Of a stretch of 64,000 nt of DNA, positions 53,738 to 61,524 are shown one piece after another. The DNA is taken from contig CAVPBZ010000005.1 of NCBI GenBank assembly GCA_963702235.1, positions 62,001 through 126,000 on the forward strand. Reading direction: 5' to 3'. The position numbers and the translations under genes were made by a program. This stretch comes from PALSA-505 sp963702235 (GTDB lineage Bacteria > Actinomycetota > Actinomycetes > Streptosporangiales > Streptosporangiaceae). The notes beneath the pieces were generated by a model. The model was not told the origin of the DNA. It did not search any database and saw nothing but the letters and a program-made list of their open reading frames with translations. How positions within the stretch are numbered: the first letter of the stretch is position 1; every line of letters begins with the position of its first letter.

Positions 53738-54526
53738 TCAGTCTACCCCCCGAAGCAGTTTCAGAACCTCGTCGTGCAGGTGCCCGTTGGTGGCCACGGC
53801 GCTGCCGCCGTCCGGCCTGGCCACCCCGGCCAGGTCGGTGAAGCGGCCGCCCGCCTCCTCCACGATCACCTGCAGCGCGGCCAGGTCCCACAGCGATACC
53901 TCTGGCTCGGCCGCCACGTCCGCCGCGCCTTCCGCGACCAGCACGTACGACCAGAAATCCCCGTAGGCCCGGGTCCGCCAGACCGACCGCGCGAGGCCGA
54001 GGAACCCGTCGAGCGCGTCCCGCTGCTCCCAGCCGGTGATGCCCGAGTAGGAGAACGAGGCGTCCTTGAGCCGGGTCACCCCCGATACCTGACAGCGGCT
54101 GGCCTTGGTCAGGCTGCGCCCGGTCCAGGCCCCGCTGCCCCGCGCGGCCCACCACCGGCGGCCGAGCATGGGCGCCGACGCCACGCCCGCCACTGGCTCG
54201 TCGCCCATCATCAGCGCGATGAGCGTGGCCCACACCGGTACGCCGCGGACGAAGTTCTTGGTCCCGTCGATGGGGTCCACCACCCAGCACCGCGGCCCGA
54301 TGCCGGTCTTGCCCATCTCCTCGCCATGCACCGCGTCCCGCGGGCGGGCCCGGCGCAGCACGCTGCGCACCTGTTCCTCGACCGCGCGGTCGGCATCGGT
54401 CACCGGGGTCAGGTCCGGCTTGGTCTCCACCCGGAGGTCCAGCGCGCGGAACCGCTTGGTGGTGATGTCATCCGCCGCGTCGGCGAGGACGTGCGCGAAG
54501 CGCAGATCGTCGTCGTAACCCGCCAT
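53738..54526 (-). CDS. hisN: Histidinol-phosphatase, inositol-monophosphatase family
   Basis: 262 aa from ATG 54526. Metal-site motifs of the IMPase family: GEEM (about 68), the WVVDPIDGTKNFVRG signature near 83-97 and SLWDLAALQVIVEEAGGRFT near 210. Size and similarity fit the actinobacterial HisN that removes phosphate from histidinol phosphate in histidine synthesis. I recall hisN near rsgA, aroA and sigR in Streptomyces, which supports the name. Inositol or other sugar phosphatase activity is the alternative. Confidence 0.85.
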   Translation of the reverse strand: MAGYDDDLRFAHVLADAADDITTKRFRALDLRVETKPDLTPVTDADRAVEEQVRSVLRRARPRDAVHGEEMGKTGIGPRCWVVDPIDGTKNFVRGVPVWATLIALMMGDEPVAGVASAPMLGRRWWAARGSGAWTGRSLTKASRCQVSGVTRLKDASFSYSGITGWEQRDALDGFLGLARSVWRTRAYGDFWSYVLVAEGAADVAAEPEVSLWDLAALQVIVEEAGGRFTDLAGVARPDGGSAVATNGHLHDEVLKLLRGVD

Positions 54527-54588
54527 GGCCGGCAACGGTACCGCTTATCCCCGCAGCCCCGGCACCCGGCTGTCATAACGTTCTGCGC

Positions 54589-55686
54589 ATGCACTACACC
54601 CACCTCGGCCGCAGCGGCGTCTCGGTCAGCCGGATCATCCTGGGCACGATGAACTTCGGCGCGGCGACCAGCGAAGACGACGCGCACCAGATCATGGACA
54701 GGGCGCACGAGTCCGGCATCAACTTCTTCGACACCTCGAACACCTACGGCCAGCCGCGGGCCGAGGGCGTGACCGAGCAGATCATCGGCAACTGGTTCTC
54801 GGCCGGCCGCGGCCGCAGGGACCGGACGGTGCTGGCCACCAAGGTCTATGGCGGCAAGGGCGAGTGGCCGAACGACCGGTACCTGTCCGCCGTCCAGATC
54901 CGGCGGGCCTGCGACGACTCGCTGCGCCGCCTGCGCACCGATCACATCGACCTCTACCAGATGCACCACGTGGACCGGTCCGCCCCGTGGGAGGAGATCT
55001 GGTCGGCGCTGGACCTGCTGTACAGCCAGGGAAAGATCATCTATACCGGCTCGTCCAACTTCGCGGGCTGGCACATCGCGCAGGCCCAGGAAGCGGCGCT
55101 GCGGCGTCACTCGCTGGGGCTGGTCAGCGAGCAGTCGCTCTACAACCTGGCCCAGCGCAGCGCAGAACTCGAAGTGCTGCCCGCCTGCCAGGCCTACGGC
55201 GTCGGCGTGATCTGCTGGAGCCCGCTGCACGGTGGCCTCCTCGCCGGCGGCCTGCTCGCCGAGATGCCCGTCGGCCCCGAGCACACGACGAGGCGAGGAG
55301 CGGGACAACCGGCCGGGCAACGAGCAAGGCAACAGACCTTTCAGGAGACGGGGCAACCGGCCGGGCAGGGGACCGGGCGGCAAGCCGGGCAGGAAATCGG
55401 GCGGCGCGCCGGCGGCCGGGGCGCGGAAGAGCTGCCGCGGCGGCGTTCGCAAATCGAGGCGTACGGGGCCTTCTGCGCCGACCTCGGCGAGGCGCCCGCG
55501 GCGGTCGCACTCGCCTGGCTGCTGCACCGCCCGGGTGTCACCGGCCCGATCGTCGGCCCGCGCACCATCAGCCAGTTCGCCGCCGCCCTGCGCGCCACCG
55601 AGATCACCCTCGGCGGCAAGGAACTCGCCCGCCTGGACGAGAACTTTCCCGGCCCCGGCCCCGCCCCCGAGGCCTACGCCTGGTAA
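54589..55686 (+). CDS. Aldo/keto reductase with a Gln/Gly/Arg-rich insertion
   Basis: 365 aa from ATG 54589. TIM-barrel NADPH oxidoreductase: SGINFFDTSNTYG holds catalytic Asp and Tyr, TKVYGG the Lys and DHIDLYQMHHVD the His; the cofactor end is GPIVGPRTISQFAAALRA. Residues about 234-280 are a low-complexity insert (GAGQPAGQRARQQ, GQPAGQGTGRQAGQE) replacing a short loop between HGGLLAG and the last helices. Related to voltage-gated K+-channel beta-like reductases. Substrate unknown. Confidence 0.92.
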   Translation: MHYTHLGRSGVSVSRIILGTMNFGAATSEDDAHQIMDRAHESGINFFDTSNTYGQPRAEGVTEQIIGNWFSAGRGRRDRTVLATKVYGGKGEWPNDRYLSAVQIRRACDDSLRRLRTDHIDLYQMHHVDRSAPWEEIWSALDLLYSQGKIIYTGSSNFAGWHIAQAQEAALRRHSLGLVSEQSLYNLAQRSAELEVLPACQAYGVGVICWSPLHGGLLAGGLLAEMPVGPEHTTRRGAGQPAGQRARQQTFQETGQPAGQGTGRQAGQEIGRRAGGRGAEELPRRRSQIEAYGAFCADLGEAPAAVALAWLLHRPGVTGPIVGPRTISQFAAALRATEITLGGKELARLDENFPGPGPAPEAYAW

Positions 55687-55822
55687 GCACCTGGCCCGGC
55701 TGGTCACCCCGCCCCGCCGACCACCTGCCTCGCCGGTCATCCCGCCCCGCCCGGCGTTCGCCTGGCCATCCCGCACAATGGTCCGCCGTCCACCCCGCGG
55801 GGCCCTATCAGGATGATCAACT

Positions 55823-55896
55823 CGACTTTGCACACGGTACGACCATGGATTCGGGATAAACCGGGCGTGATTTTGGTCGCAGCGTGTGCAAAGTCG
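55823..55896. repeat. Long hairpin element C1
   Basis: Perfect 13 bp arms CGACTTTGCACAC / GTGTGCAAAGTCG, an inner 6 bp stem CGACCA/TGGTCG (55840-55845 and 55874-55879) and a loop with CGGGATAAACCGGG. Preceded by GATGATCAACT, as in element C2. Confidence 0.75.
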
Positions 55897-55940
55897 GAGG
55901 CGGGCAAATCCCGACGCCCTGTGGGCCACCCTGCCAGGCG

Positions 55941-56040
55941 CTCCGCGGCCACTCCACCGGGCGCTCCGCGGCCACTCCGCCGGGCGCTCCGCGGCCACTC
56001 CGCCGGGCGCTCCGCGGCCACTCCGCCGGGCGCTCCGGCG
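55941..56040. repeat. 23 bp tandem repeat, about four copies
   Basis: Unit CTCCGCGGCCACTCCGCCGGG-CG starts at 55941, 55964, 55987, 56010 and (partial) 56033. The length is not a multiple of three, so it is not coding. Confidence 0.8.
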
Positions 56041-56074
56041 GCCATCCCGCCCGGCCCGCAACCATGATCAACTT

Positions 56075-56146
56075 GACTTTCCATGCGTTCGTGCGACGCA
56101 GAACGGGATAACCGGGACGGTACTTGGGCGTACCGCATGGAAAGTC
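56075..56146. repeat. Long hairpin element C2
   Basis: Perfect 13 bp arms GACTTTCCATGCG / CGCATGGAAAGTC and a loop with CGGGATAACCGGG. Compared with C1 the outer GACTTT is the same, while the next bases differ on both arms and still pair. Confidence 0.75.
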
Positions 56147-56279
56147 GCCGGTGCCGGGCGTGAATCGGGCGCGGGCGCTCCCCGCGGGGTCCCGGCTCCG
56201 CTGGCGGCCGGCCGAGTGCGAGCGGCGGGTGCCGGGTCCACGGGCACCTGCGGGAGGGGAGCATGGGACGCGAAACTGC

Positions 56280-56456
56280 ACGTGGGGGATGTGGGAGCGC
56301 GCGTGCGAGGGGTACGGGGGGATTGCGGGGGCGAGGGGTCCGGGTGCGAGGGGTACGGGGATCGCGGGGGCGAGGGGTACGGGTGCGAGGGGTACGGGGG
56401 GTTGCGGGTGCGAGGGGTACGGGGGCCGGGTGCGAGGGCGTGCGGGAGTGACGGGG
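56280..56456. repeat. G-rich degenerate tandem repeats
   Basis: Repeated blocks GTGCGAGGGGTACGGGG and GCGGGGGCGAGGGG, with runs of four to six G on the plus strand every few bases. Candidate G-quadruplex region ending right at the rsgA stop (56457). Confidence 0.75.
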
Positions 56457-57461
56457 TCAGGTGTCGGCGGCTTCGCGGCTGCGGAGGAGGCGGCGCAGGG
56501 AGTCTAGGCGGGCGGCGCCGCCGTGCTCGCGGACCCAGTCGTCGAGTGCGCAGGCGGCTTCCAGGTGCGTGCAGCCGGGCGGGCAGTTGGCGACGCCCTC
56601 GGCCAGGTCGGGGAAGGCGCGGACCACGCGGTCCGGCGAGATGTGGCCGAGGCCGAAGCCGCGCACCCCCGGCGTGTCGATCACCCAGCCGCGGCCGGCC
56701 GGGGTGTCCAGCCGGAGGGCAACCGCCGAGGATGACGTGTGCCGGCCGCGCCCGGTGACGGGGTTGACTATGCCCACCGCCCGGTCGGCCGCCGGGATCA
56801 AGGCGTTGACCAGGGTCGACTTGCCCACGCCTGACTGGCCGATGAGCACGCTCTCCCGTTCGGCCAGCCGGGAGCGCAGATCGTCGATCATCTCATCGCT
56901 GAACGGGCGGCTGGTCACCACGCAGTCGAGCCCGAGCGGCTCGTAGGCGGCGAGCAGGTCGTCCGGTGACGCGAGGTCGGCCTTGGTCAGGCAGAGCAGC
57001 GGGGTGAGCCCCGCGTCGTACGCCGCGACCAGGCAGCGATCGATGAACCGGACCCGCGGCGGCGGGTCCGCCAGCGCGCAGACGATCACCAGCTGGTCGG
57101 CGTTGGCGACGATCACCCGCTCGACCGGGTCGGTGTCATCGGCCGAACGCCGCAGGACCGATGTCCGCGGCCGGACCCGGACGATCCTGGCCAGCGTGCC
57201 CGGCGCCCCCGAGATGTCCCCGGCGAGTGCCACCCGGTCCCCGACCACGACGCTGCGGCGGCCGAGCTCCCGCGCCCTCATCGCGATGACCGGCTTGTCG
57301 CCGATCAGGCAGCCGTACCTGCCGCGGTCGACGCTGGCCACGAACGCTTCGGTGGCGTCTTCGTGGGCGGGGCGCCTGCGCGTCCGGGGCCGCGAGCCGC
57401 GGCCCGGCCTGAACCTGATGTCGTCCTCGTCCAGGCCGGCGTGACCAGGCCGCCGGGTCAG
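56457..57461 (-). CDS. rsgA: Ribosome small-subunit-dependent GTPase A, CTG start proposed
   Basis: 334 aa from CTG 57461. OB-fold, circularly permuted GTPase (G4 LTKADLAS, G1 GQSGVGKSTL, G3 DTPG) and C-terminal zinc site (CPPGC, H, C). It matures 30S subunits. The first usual start, GTG 57341, would delete DEDDIRFRPGRGSRPRTRRR, a segment I recall as conserved in Streptomyces RsgA. In that frame no ATG/GTG/TTG exists back to the TGA that ends aroA; CTG 57461 is followed by ACC (Thr), has GGAGC 7 nt upstream, and gives (M)TRRPGH...DEDD like its relatives. Follows aroA with a 21 nt gap. Confidence 0.9.
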   Translation of the reverse strand: MTRRPGHAGLDEDDIRFRPGRGSRPRTRRRPAHEDATEAFVASVDRGRYGCLIGDKPVIAMRARELGRRSVVVGDRVALAGDISGAPGTLARIVRVRPRTSVLRRSADDTDPVERVIVANADQLVIVCALADPPPRVRFIDRCLVAAYDAGLTPLLCLTKADLASPDDLLAAYEPLGLDCVVTSRPFSDEMIDDLRSRLAERESVLIGQSGVGKSTLVNALIPAADRAVGIVNPVTGRGRHTSSSAVALRLDTPAGRGWVIDTPGVRGFGLGHISPDRVVRAFPDLAEGVANCPPGCTHLEAACALDDWVREHGGAARLDSLRRLLRSREAADT

Positions 57462-57482
57462 GACGGACGCTCCGTCATGACG

Positions 57483-58877
57483 TCAGTGCCCTTCCGCTGG
57501 GCTGGGAGCGGAGCCGTTCGGCGGAAAATCCTGTCCTTGCCCGGGCTGGTGTCCCAGCATCTGGGCCCACAGCCCGGTGAAGCCGGGGAAGGTCTTGGCC
57601 ACGGTGCCGGCGTTCTGCACCCTGATGCCCGGCACGGCCAGGCCGAGCACGGCGGCGGTCATGACCATCCGGTGATCTTCGTAGCTGTCGAACAGGCCGT
57701 CGCCGGCGGCGAGCGGGCGGGGCCGGATCTCCAGCCCGTCGGGCAGCTCGGTCACCTGGCCGCCCAGCGCGTTGATCTGGGTGGCGAGCGCGGCCAGCCG
57801 GTCGGTCTCGTGCGTGCGCATGTGCCCGATGCCGGTGAACACCGAGGGGGAGGAGGCCAGCGCGGCGACCGCGGTGAGCACCGGCGCGACCTCGCTGGAG
57901 TCCCGCAGGCCGGCGGTGATGCCCGTGATCGTGCCGGTTCCGGTCACGGTCAGCCCGTCGGCGCCCACGGTGCAGGTCGCGCCCATCCGGGTCAGCAGGT
58001 CCACGATGTGCCCGGCCGGCTGCAGCGTGTGGGCCGGCCATCCGGCGATCGTCACCGTGCCGCCGGTGACCAGCGCCGCCGCCAGGAACGGAACTGAGTT
58101 GACCAGGTCCGGCTCGACCTCGACGCGGCCCGGGCGCAGCACTGCCGGGTAGACCCGCCAGGCATCGGGCCGCGGGGCGCCCGGCCCGGTCGCGGTGCCC
58201 TGCTCCTCGACCTCCGCGCCCGCGTCCCGCAGCATCCCGACCGTCATCGCGATGTGCGGCGCGGACGGGACCGGCGGCCCCTGGTGCCGGATCTCCAGGC
58301 CCTTGTCGTAGCGGCTGCCCGCGAGCAGGAGTCCCGACACCAGCTGGGATGAGGCGGAAGCGTCCAGGGTGACCGCGCCGCCGGCCAGATGTCCGGTCCC
58401 GTGCACGGTGAACGGCACGGCGCCGCGGCCGCCGTCGTCAATGGTCACGCCGAGCGAGCGCAGCGCGCCGATGAGCGGGCCGACGGGGCGCTGCGATGCC
58501 TGCGGGTCGCCGCTGAACGCGACGTCGCCGGCGGCGAGCGGCGCCACCGGCGGCACGAACCGCATCACCGTCCCCGCGTTGCCCACGTCAACCTGGGCGC
58601 CGTGGTCCATCCTGGTCGGCCAGAAGAGCCAGCCCTCGGGATCGGCCTCGATGCTGCCGCACAGCACCTGCAGGGCGCCGGCCATCAGCAGCGTGTCGCG
58701 CGCCTGCAGCGGGTTCGCGATCAGGGTCGGCCCGTCGGCGAGGGCGGCCAGGATGAGCGCCCGGTTGGTCATCGACTTCGAGCCGGGCAGCCGCAGCTGC
58801 GCCCGGACCGGACCGGCCGCCGCAGGAGCCTGCCAGGGACCGGTGTCGGCGGGCGGGCGTTCGGCAGCGTGGTGCAT
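57483..58877 (-). CDS. aroA: 3-phosphoshikimate 1-carboxyvinyltransferase (EPSP synthase)
   Basis: 464 aa from ATG 58877. LPGSKSMTNRALILAALADG carries the phosphate-binding Lys/Ser; GNAGTVMRF and DPQASQRPVGPLIGALRSLG follow; the end has SYEDHRMVMTAAVLGLAVPG with the catalytic residues. Transfers enolpyruvyl from PEP to shikimate 3-phosphate in aromatic amino-acid synthesis. A TACGCT -10 box (58883-58888) stands 6 nt before the ATG and no ribosome site is seen, so the mRNA may be leaderless. Confidence 0.96.
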   Translation of the reverse strand: MHHAAERPPADTGPWQAPAAAGPVRAQLRLPGSKSMTNRALILAALADGPTLIANPLQARDTLLMAGALQVLCGSIEADPEGWLFWPTRMDHGAQVDVGNAGTVMRFVPPVAPLAAGDVAFSGDPQASQRPVGPLIGALRSLGVTIDDGGRGAVPFTVHGTGHLAGGAVTLDASASSQLVSGLLLAGSRYDKGLEIRHQGPPVPSAPHIAMTVGMLRDAGAEVEEQGTATGPGAPRPDAWRVYPAVLRPGRVEVEPDLVNSVPFLAAALVTGGTVTIAGWPAHTLQPAGHIVDLLTRMGATCTVGADGLTVTGTGTITGITAGLRDSSEVAPVLTAVAALASSPSVFTGIGHMRTHETDRLAALATQINALGGQVTELPDGLEIRPRPLAAGDGLFDSYEDHRMVMTAAVLGLAVPGIRVQNAGTVAKTFPGFTGLWAQMLGHQPGQGQDFPPNGSAPSPAEGH

Positions 58878-58882
58878 GGTGC

Positions 58883-58888
58883 GAGCGT
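58883..58888 (-). promoter_or_regulatory. Candidate -10 box for a leaderless aroA transcript
   Basis: TACGCT on the minus strand (TAnnnT pattern) ends 6 nt before the aroA ATG, placing the expected transcription start at the start codon. No clear -35 box. Weak evidence alone. Confidence 0.35.
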
Positions 58889-59047
58889 ACTGGCCCCGGG
58901 CGTGCCCGATAAGAAGATCTTTAGTAGCCAGGGTTTGGCCAGGACAAAGAGATAGGGTAAACAATCAGATTCCGGGCAGATGTGCTGACAACGGATGGGC
59001 AGGCAGCAGCTGTGCGGACAACGAGATCGGGGTCAGGGGGATAGGGC

Positions 59048-59899
59048 ATGTGCGGTCGGTTCGCGTCTGCGCGCAAGCGCATGGAACTCCTCGAGGAGTT
59101 CGGCGTGCAGCGTGACCGCGTCGAGGCCGACCTGGCGCCCGACTACAACGTGGCCCCGACCAAGCCGGTCTACGCCGTGCTGACCCGGCGCCCGTCGCAC
59201 GGCGACGATCCTCCGGCCGAGCCGGACGGTCCGCCCGAGCGCCAGCTTCGCATCGTGCGCTGGGGCCTGGTCCCCTACTGGGCGAAGGACCCGGCTATCG
59301 GCAGCCGCATGATCAACGCCCGGGCCGAGACCGTGGCGGAGAAGCCGGCGTTCCGGCGTGCCTTCGCGCGCCGCAGGTGCCTGCTCCCGGCGGACGGCTT
59401 CTACGAGTGGCAGCAGATCACCGAGGGCGGCGGGAAGCGCAAGCAGCCGTATTACATCTACCGCTCCGACGGCGGCGTGCTGGCCTTCGCCGGCCTGTAT
59501 GAGCTGTGGCGCGACCCCTCCGTGCCCGAGGACCACGCGGGCGGCTGGCTCTGGACGACGACGATCATCACCACCCGGGCCGAAGACGAAGTCGGCGGGA
59601 TTCATGACCGGATGCCGATGGTGATCGAGCCGTCCGCCTGGCAGGACTGGCTCGATCCCGGCAACACCGACGTCGCCGACGTGAGCCGGCTCCTGGTACC
59701 GGCGGCGTCGGGCGGCCTGACGTCGCACCCGGTCTCGACCGCCGTCAATAACGTTCGCAACAACGGCCCCGAGCTGACCGACGTCATGCCGGATGCGGGG
59801 CCGGGTTCCGCCTCGCCCAACTCGCTGCCCAGGTCGGGGCCGTCCGGCACAGATCCGCCGGACGGCACTCCTGCCGGGTCCGGCGAGACATTGTTCTAA
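59048..59899 (+). CDS. SOS response-associated peptidase (SRAP, HMCES/YedK family)
   Basis: 283 aa from ATG 59048. The catalytic Cys2 (MCGRFAS) is present, as are YNVAPT, WGLVPYWAKDP, INARAETV, GFYEW with the Glu and HDRMPMV with the His. SRAP proteins cross-link covalently to abasic sites in single-stranded DNA through Cys2. A disordered Pro/Ser/Gly tail of about 40 residues is extra. Divergent from aroA. No LexA box is obvious. Confidence 0.95.
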   Translation: MCGRFASARKRMELLEEFGVQRDRVEADLAPDYNVAPTKPVYAVLTRRPSHGDDPPAEPDGPPERQLRIVRWGLVPYWAKDPAIGSRMINARAETVAEKPAFRRAFARRRCLLPADGFYEWQQITEGGGKRKQPYYIYRSDGGVLAFAGLYELWRDPSVPEDHAGGWLWTTTIITTRAEDEVGGIHDRMPMVIEPSAWQDWLDPGNTDVADVSRLLVPAASGGLTSHPVSTAVNNVRNNGPELTDVMPDAGPGSASPNSLPRSGPSGTDPPDGTPAGSGETLF

Positions 59900-59969
59900 A
59901 CCCCGTACCGGCCGGGCAGTGCATCCAGCGTCCATGCTGCCGGCCTATGCGGACAGGAGGTAAGGATCC

Positions 59970-60320
59970 GTGGATACCGCCACAGCGCGCCAGCGCCTCG
60001 AGGAGATCCGTGACGACCTCGACAGGTCCATCGCGGTGCTGCAAGGGGAGAACCACGCGAGCAACGGAGACGCCGGCTATCCGCAGGATGCCGCGGACGC
60101 CGGCGCCAACCTGTCCGAGGCCGACCGCAGCGAGGCGATTCTCGAGGCCGCACGGGAGCAGCGCGGCCTGGTGCTGGAGGCGCTGCACCGGCTGGACAGC
60201 GGCGGCTACGGGACCTGCGTGGACTGCGGGGATCACGTTCCGGACGGCCGGCTCGAGGCGCGGCCGGAAGCGGCCCGGTGCGTCCGCTGCCAGGGCAAGC
60301 GCGACCGGGCGCGGCACTGA
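59970..60320 (+). CDS. TraR/DksA-type zinc-finger protein
   Basis: 116 aa from GTG 59970; AGGAGGTAAGG upstream. An N-terminal helical hairpin (EEIRDDLDRSIAVLQGE, EAILEAAREQRGLVLEALHR) is followed by a four-Cys zinc finger CVDCGDH...CVRCQGKRDR. Similar to DksA/TraR proteins, which enter the RNA polymerase secondary channel, although many actinobacterial members have other roles. Confidence 0.92.
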   Translation: MDTATARQRLEEIRDDLDRSIAVLQGENHASNGDAGYPQDAADAGANLSEADRSEAILEAAREQRGLVLEALHRLDSGGYGTCVDCGDHVPDGRLEARPEAARCVRCQGKRDRARH

Positions 60321-60328
60321 CGGCTGAT

Positions 60329-60437
60329 CGTCAGGCTGGCTCGCTCGTCACGCTGGCTCGCTCGTCACGCTGGCTCGCTCGTCACGCTGGCTCGCTCGTC
60401 AGGCTGGCTCGCTCGTCACGCTGGCTCGCTCGTCAGG
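60329..60437. repeat. 17 bp tandem repeat, about 6.4 copies
   Basis: Unit CGTCACGCTGGCTCGCT (some copies CGTCAGGCTGG...) between two convergent genes, running a few bases into the end of the methyltransferase gene. Not coding, as 17 is not a multiple of three. Confidence 0.88.
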
Positions 60438-61191
60438 CCGGCTTGCGGGCCATGACGACGAGCTGGATGCCGACGGACTCATCGGCCTCTGCGGTCAGCT
60501 CAGCCTGGACCAGCCGCCCCATCGCCCTGGGGTCCCGGTGCAGCACGCGGGTAACCATGGACGGAGACAGCACGGTCCGCGGCCGGATCACGCCGGGTTT
60601 CAGGCCCGCCTCCGCGCAGAGATCCCGCAGGTGCTGATCGCCGTAGCAGCGGGTGAACGTGCCGTCCGGCCACGGGATGAGCAGGACCTCCGCGCTGGGC
60701 AGGTCGGTCAGCTCGGCCCAGTGGCGCTGCTCGGCCAGGATCGCCATGCCCAGCACCAGCGAGTCCACGCTGGCCAGCAGCCGTCCGCCAGGCCTGAGCA
60801 CCCGGGCGATCTCGGCGGCCAGGTACTCCGCCGCGACGTACCGGGACAGCGTGCGATCGTCGGCGATCACCCCGTCCGCGCAGCCGTCGGCGAGGAAGCG
60901 CAGGCTTCCCGGGTCGGCGCTGACCGTCACGACGCCTCGTCCCGGGCCGAGCGGCGAGCGGGTACCAGCCGGCGGCGCCCCCGCCTCCACCCGCAGCACG
61001 TTGTGTCCTGCCCTGGCCGCCTGCGCGGCGCACCGCCCGTGCGGGCCGGAGATGTCCACGAGGAACTGCGGGTCCAGCGGCAGCCACGCGGCGAGCTGAG
61101 CGGTCGCGACGGCCCGGTGGAACCGCCAGTACTCCGCCAGCGAAGCGTCCCCGGCTACGGCGAGAGGGCTAGCCGGAGCTGCCACCGTCAC
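60433..61191 (-). CDS. Class I SAM-dependent methyltransferase
   Basis: 252 aa from GTG 61191. Rossmann-type SAM fold: FLVDISGPHGRCAAQAARAG as motif I with acidic residue, GVVTVSADPGSLRF, then CADGVIADDRTLSRY and ARVLRPGGRLLASVDSLVLG as motif IV/post-IV. No signal peptide. Probably a small-molecule or lipid methyltransferase. Convergent with the DksA-type gene and divergent from sigR. Confidence 0.85.
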   Translation of the reverse strand: MTVAAPASPLAVAGDASLAEYWRFHRAVATAQLAAWLPLDPQFLVDISGPHGRCAAQAARAGHNVLRVEAGAPPAGTRSPLGPGRGVVTVSADPGSLRFLADGCADGVIADDRTLSRYVAAEYLAAEIARVLRPGGRLLASVDSLVLGMAILAEQRHWAELTDLPSAEVLLIPWPDGTFTRCYGDQHLRDLCAEAGLKPGVIRPRTVLSPSMVTRVLHRDPRAMGRLVQAELTAEADESVGIQLVVMARKPA

Positions 61192-61339
61192 CCCTGTCCG
61201 TTACGGATGAGTCTCTGGCCGCAGGGTCGGATGGCGCGCCGCGCGGCCAGGCACCGGCGCGCGCCCCCCAGGAACTGGTGCACGCACATCCCCCGATGAC
61301 AGCCTTCCCCGCCGCGGGTCCTTCATTCGCCTGCGCGCA

Positions 61340-61365
61340 GGAATGAAGGCGCCGATGGCGACGTT
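61340..61365 (+). promoter_or_regulatory. SigR-type promoter of sigR
   Basis: GGAAT (61340-61344), exactly 18 bp, then GTT (61363-61365), matching the SigR consensus GGGAAT-N18-GTT. The expected start site lies about 61372, immediately before ATG 61375 in the sigR frame. Indicates positive autoregulation under thiol-oxidative stress. Confidence 0.75.
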
Positions 61366-61524
61366 TCACCAATCATGCTTGCAGTCGGCTCCAGGCCGCC
61401 AGAAACCTCCCAGGCAGCGCCTCGCTTCAAGTCCGCGCGCCCCGAGGATGTATCCTCCCGCCCATATGCTCTCGACAAATCTGATGTCGGCAAGTGGCGG
61501 CCAGCGACAGCGGTCCGTGAGGGG

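Larger units (their letters stand above)
55687..56456. other. 770 bp intergenic repeat field
   Basis: No credible gene. It holds two long hairpins of one family (55823-55896 and 56075-56146), a 23 bp tandem repeat between them (55941-56040) and G-rich tandem repeats before rsgA (56280-56456). The aldo/keto reductase and rsgA end here from both sides, so no promoter is required. Confidence 0.65.
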
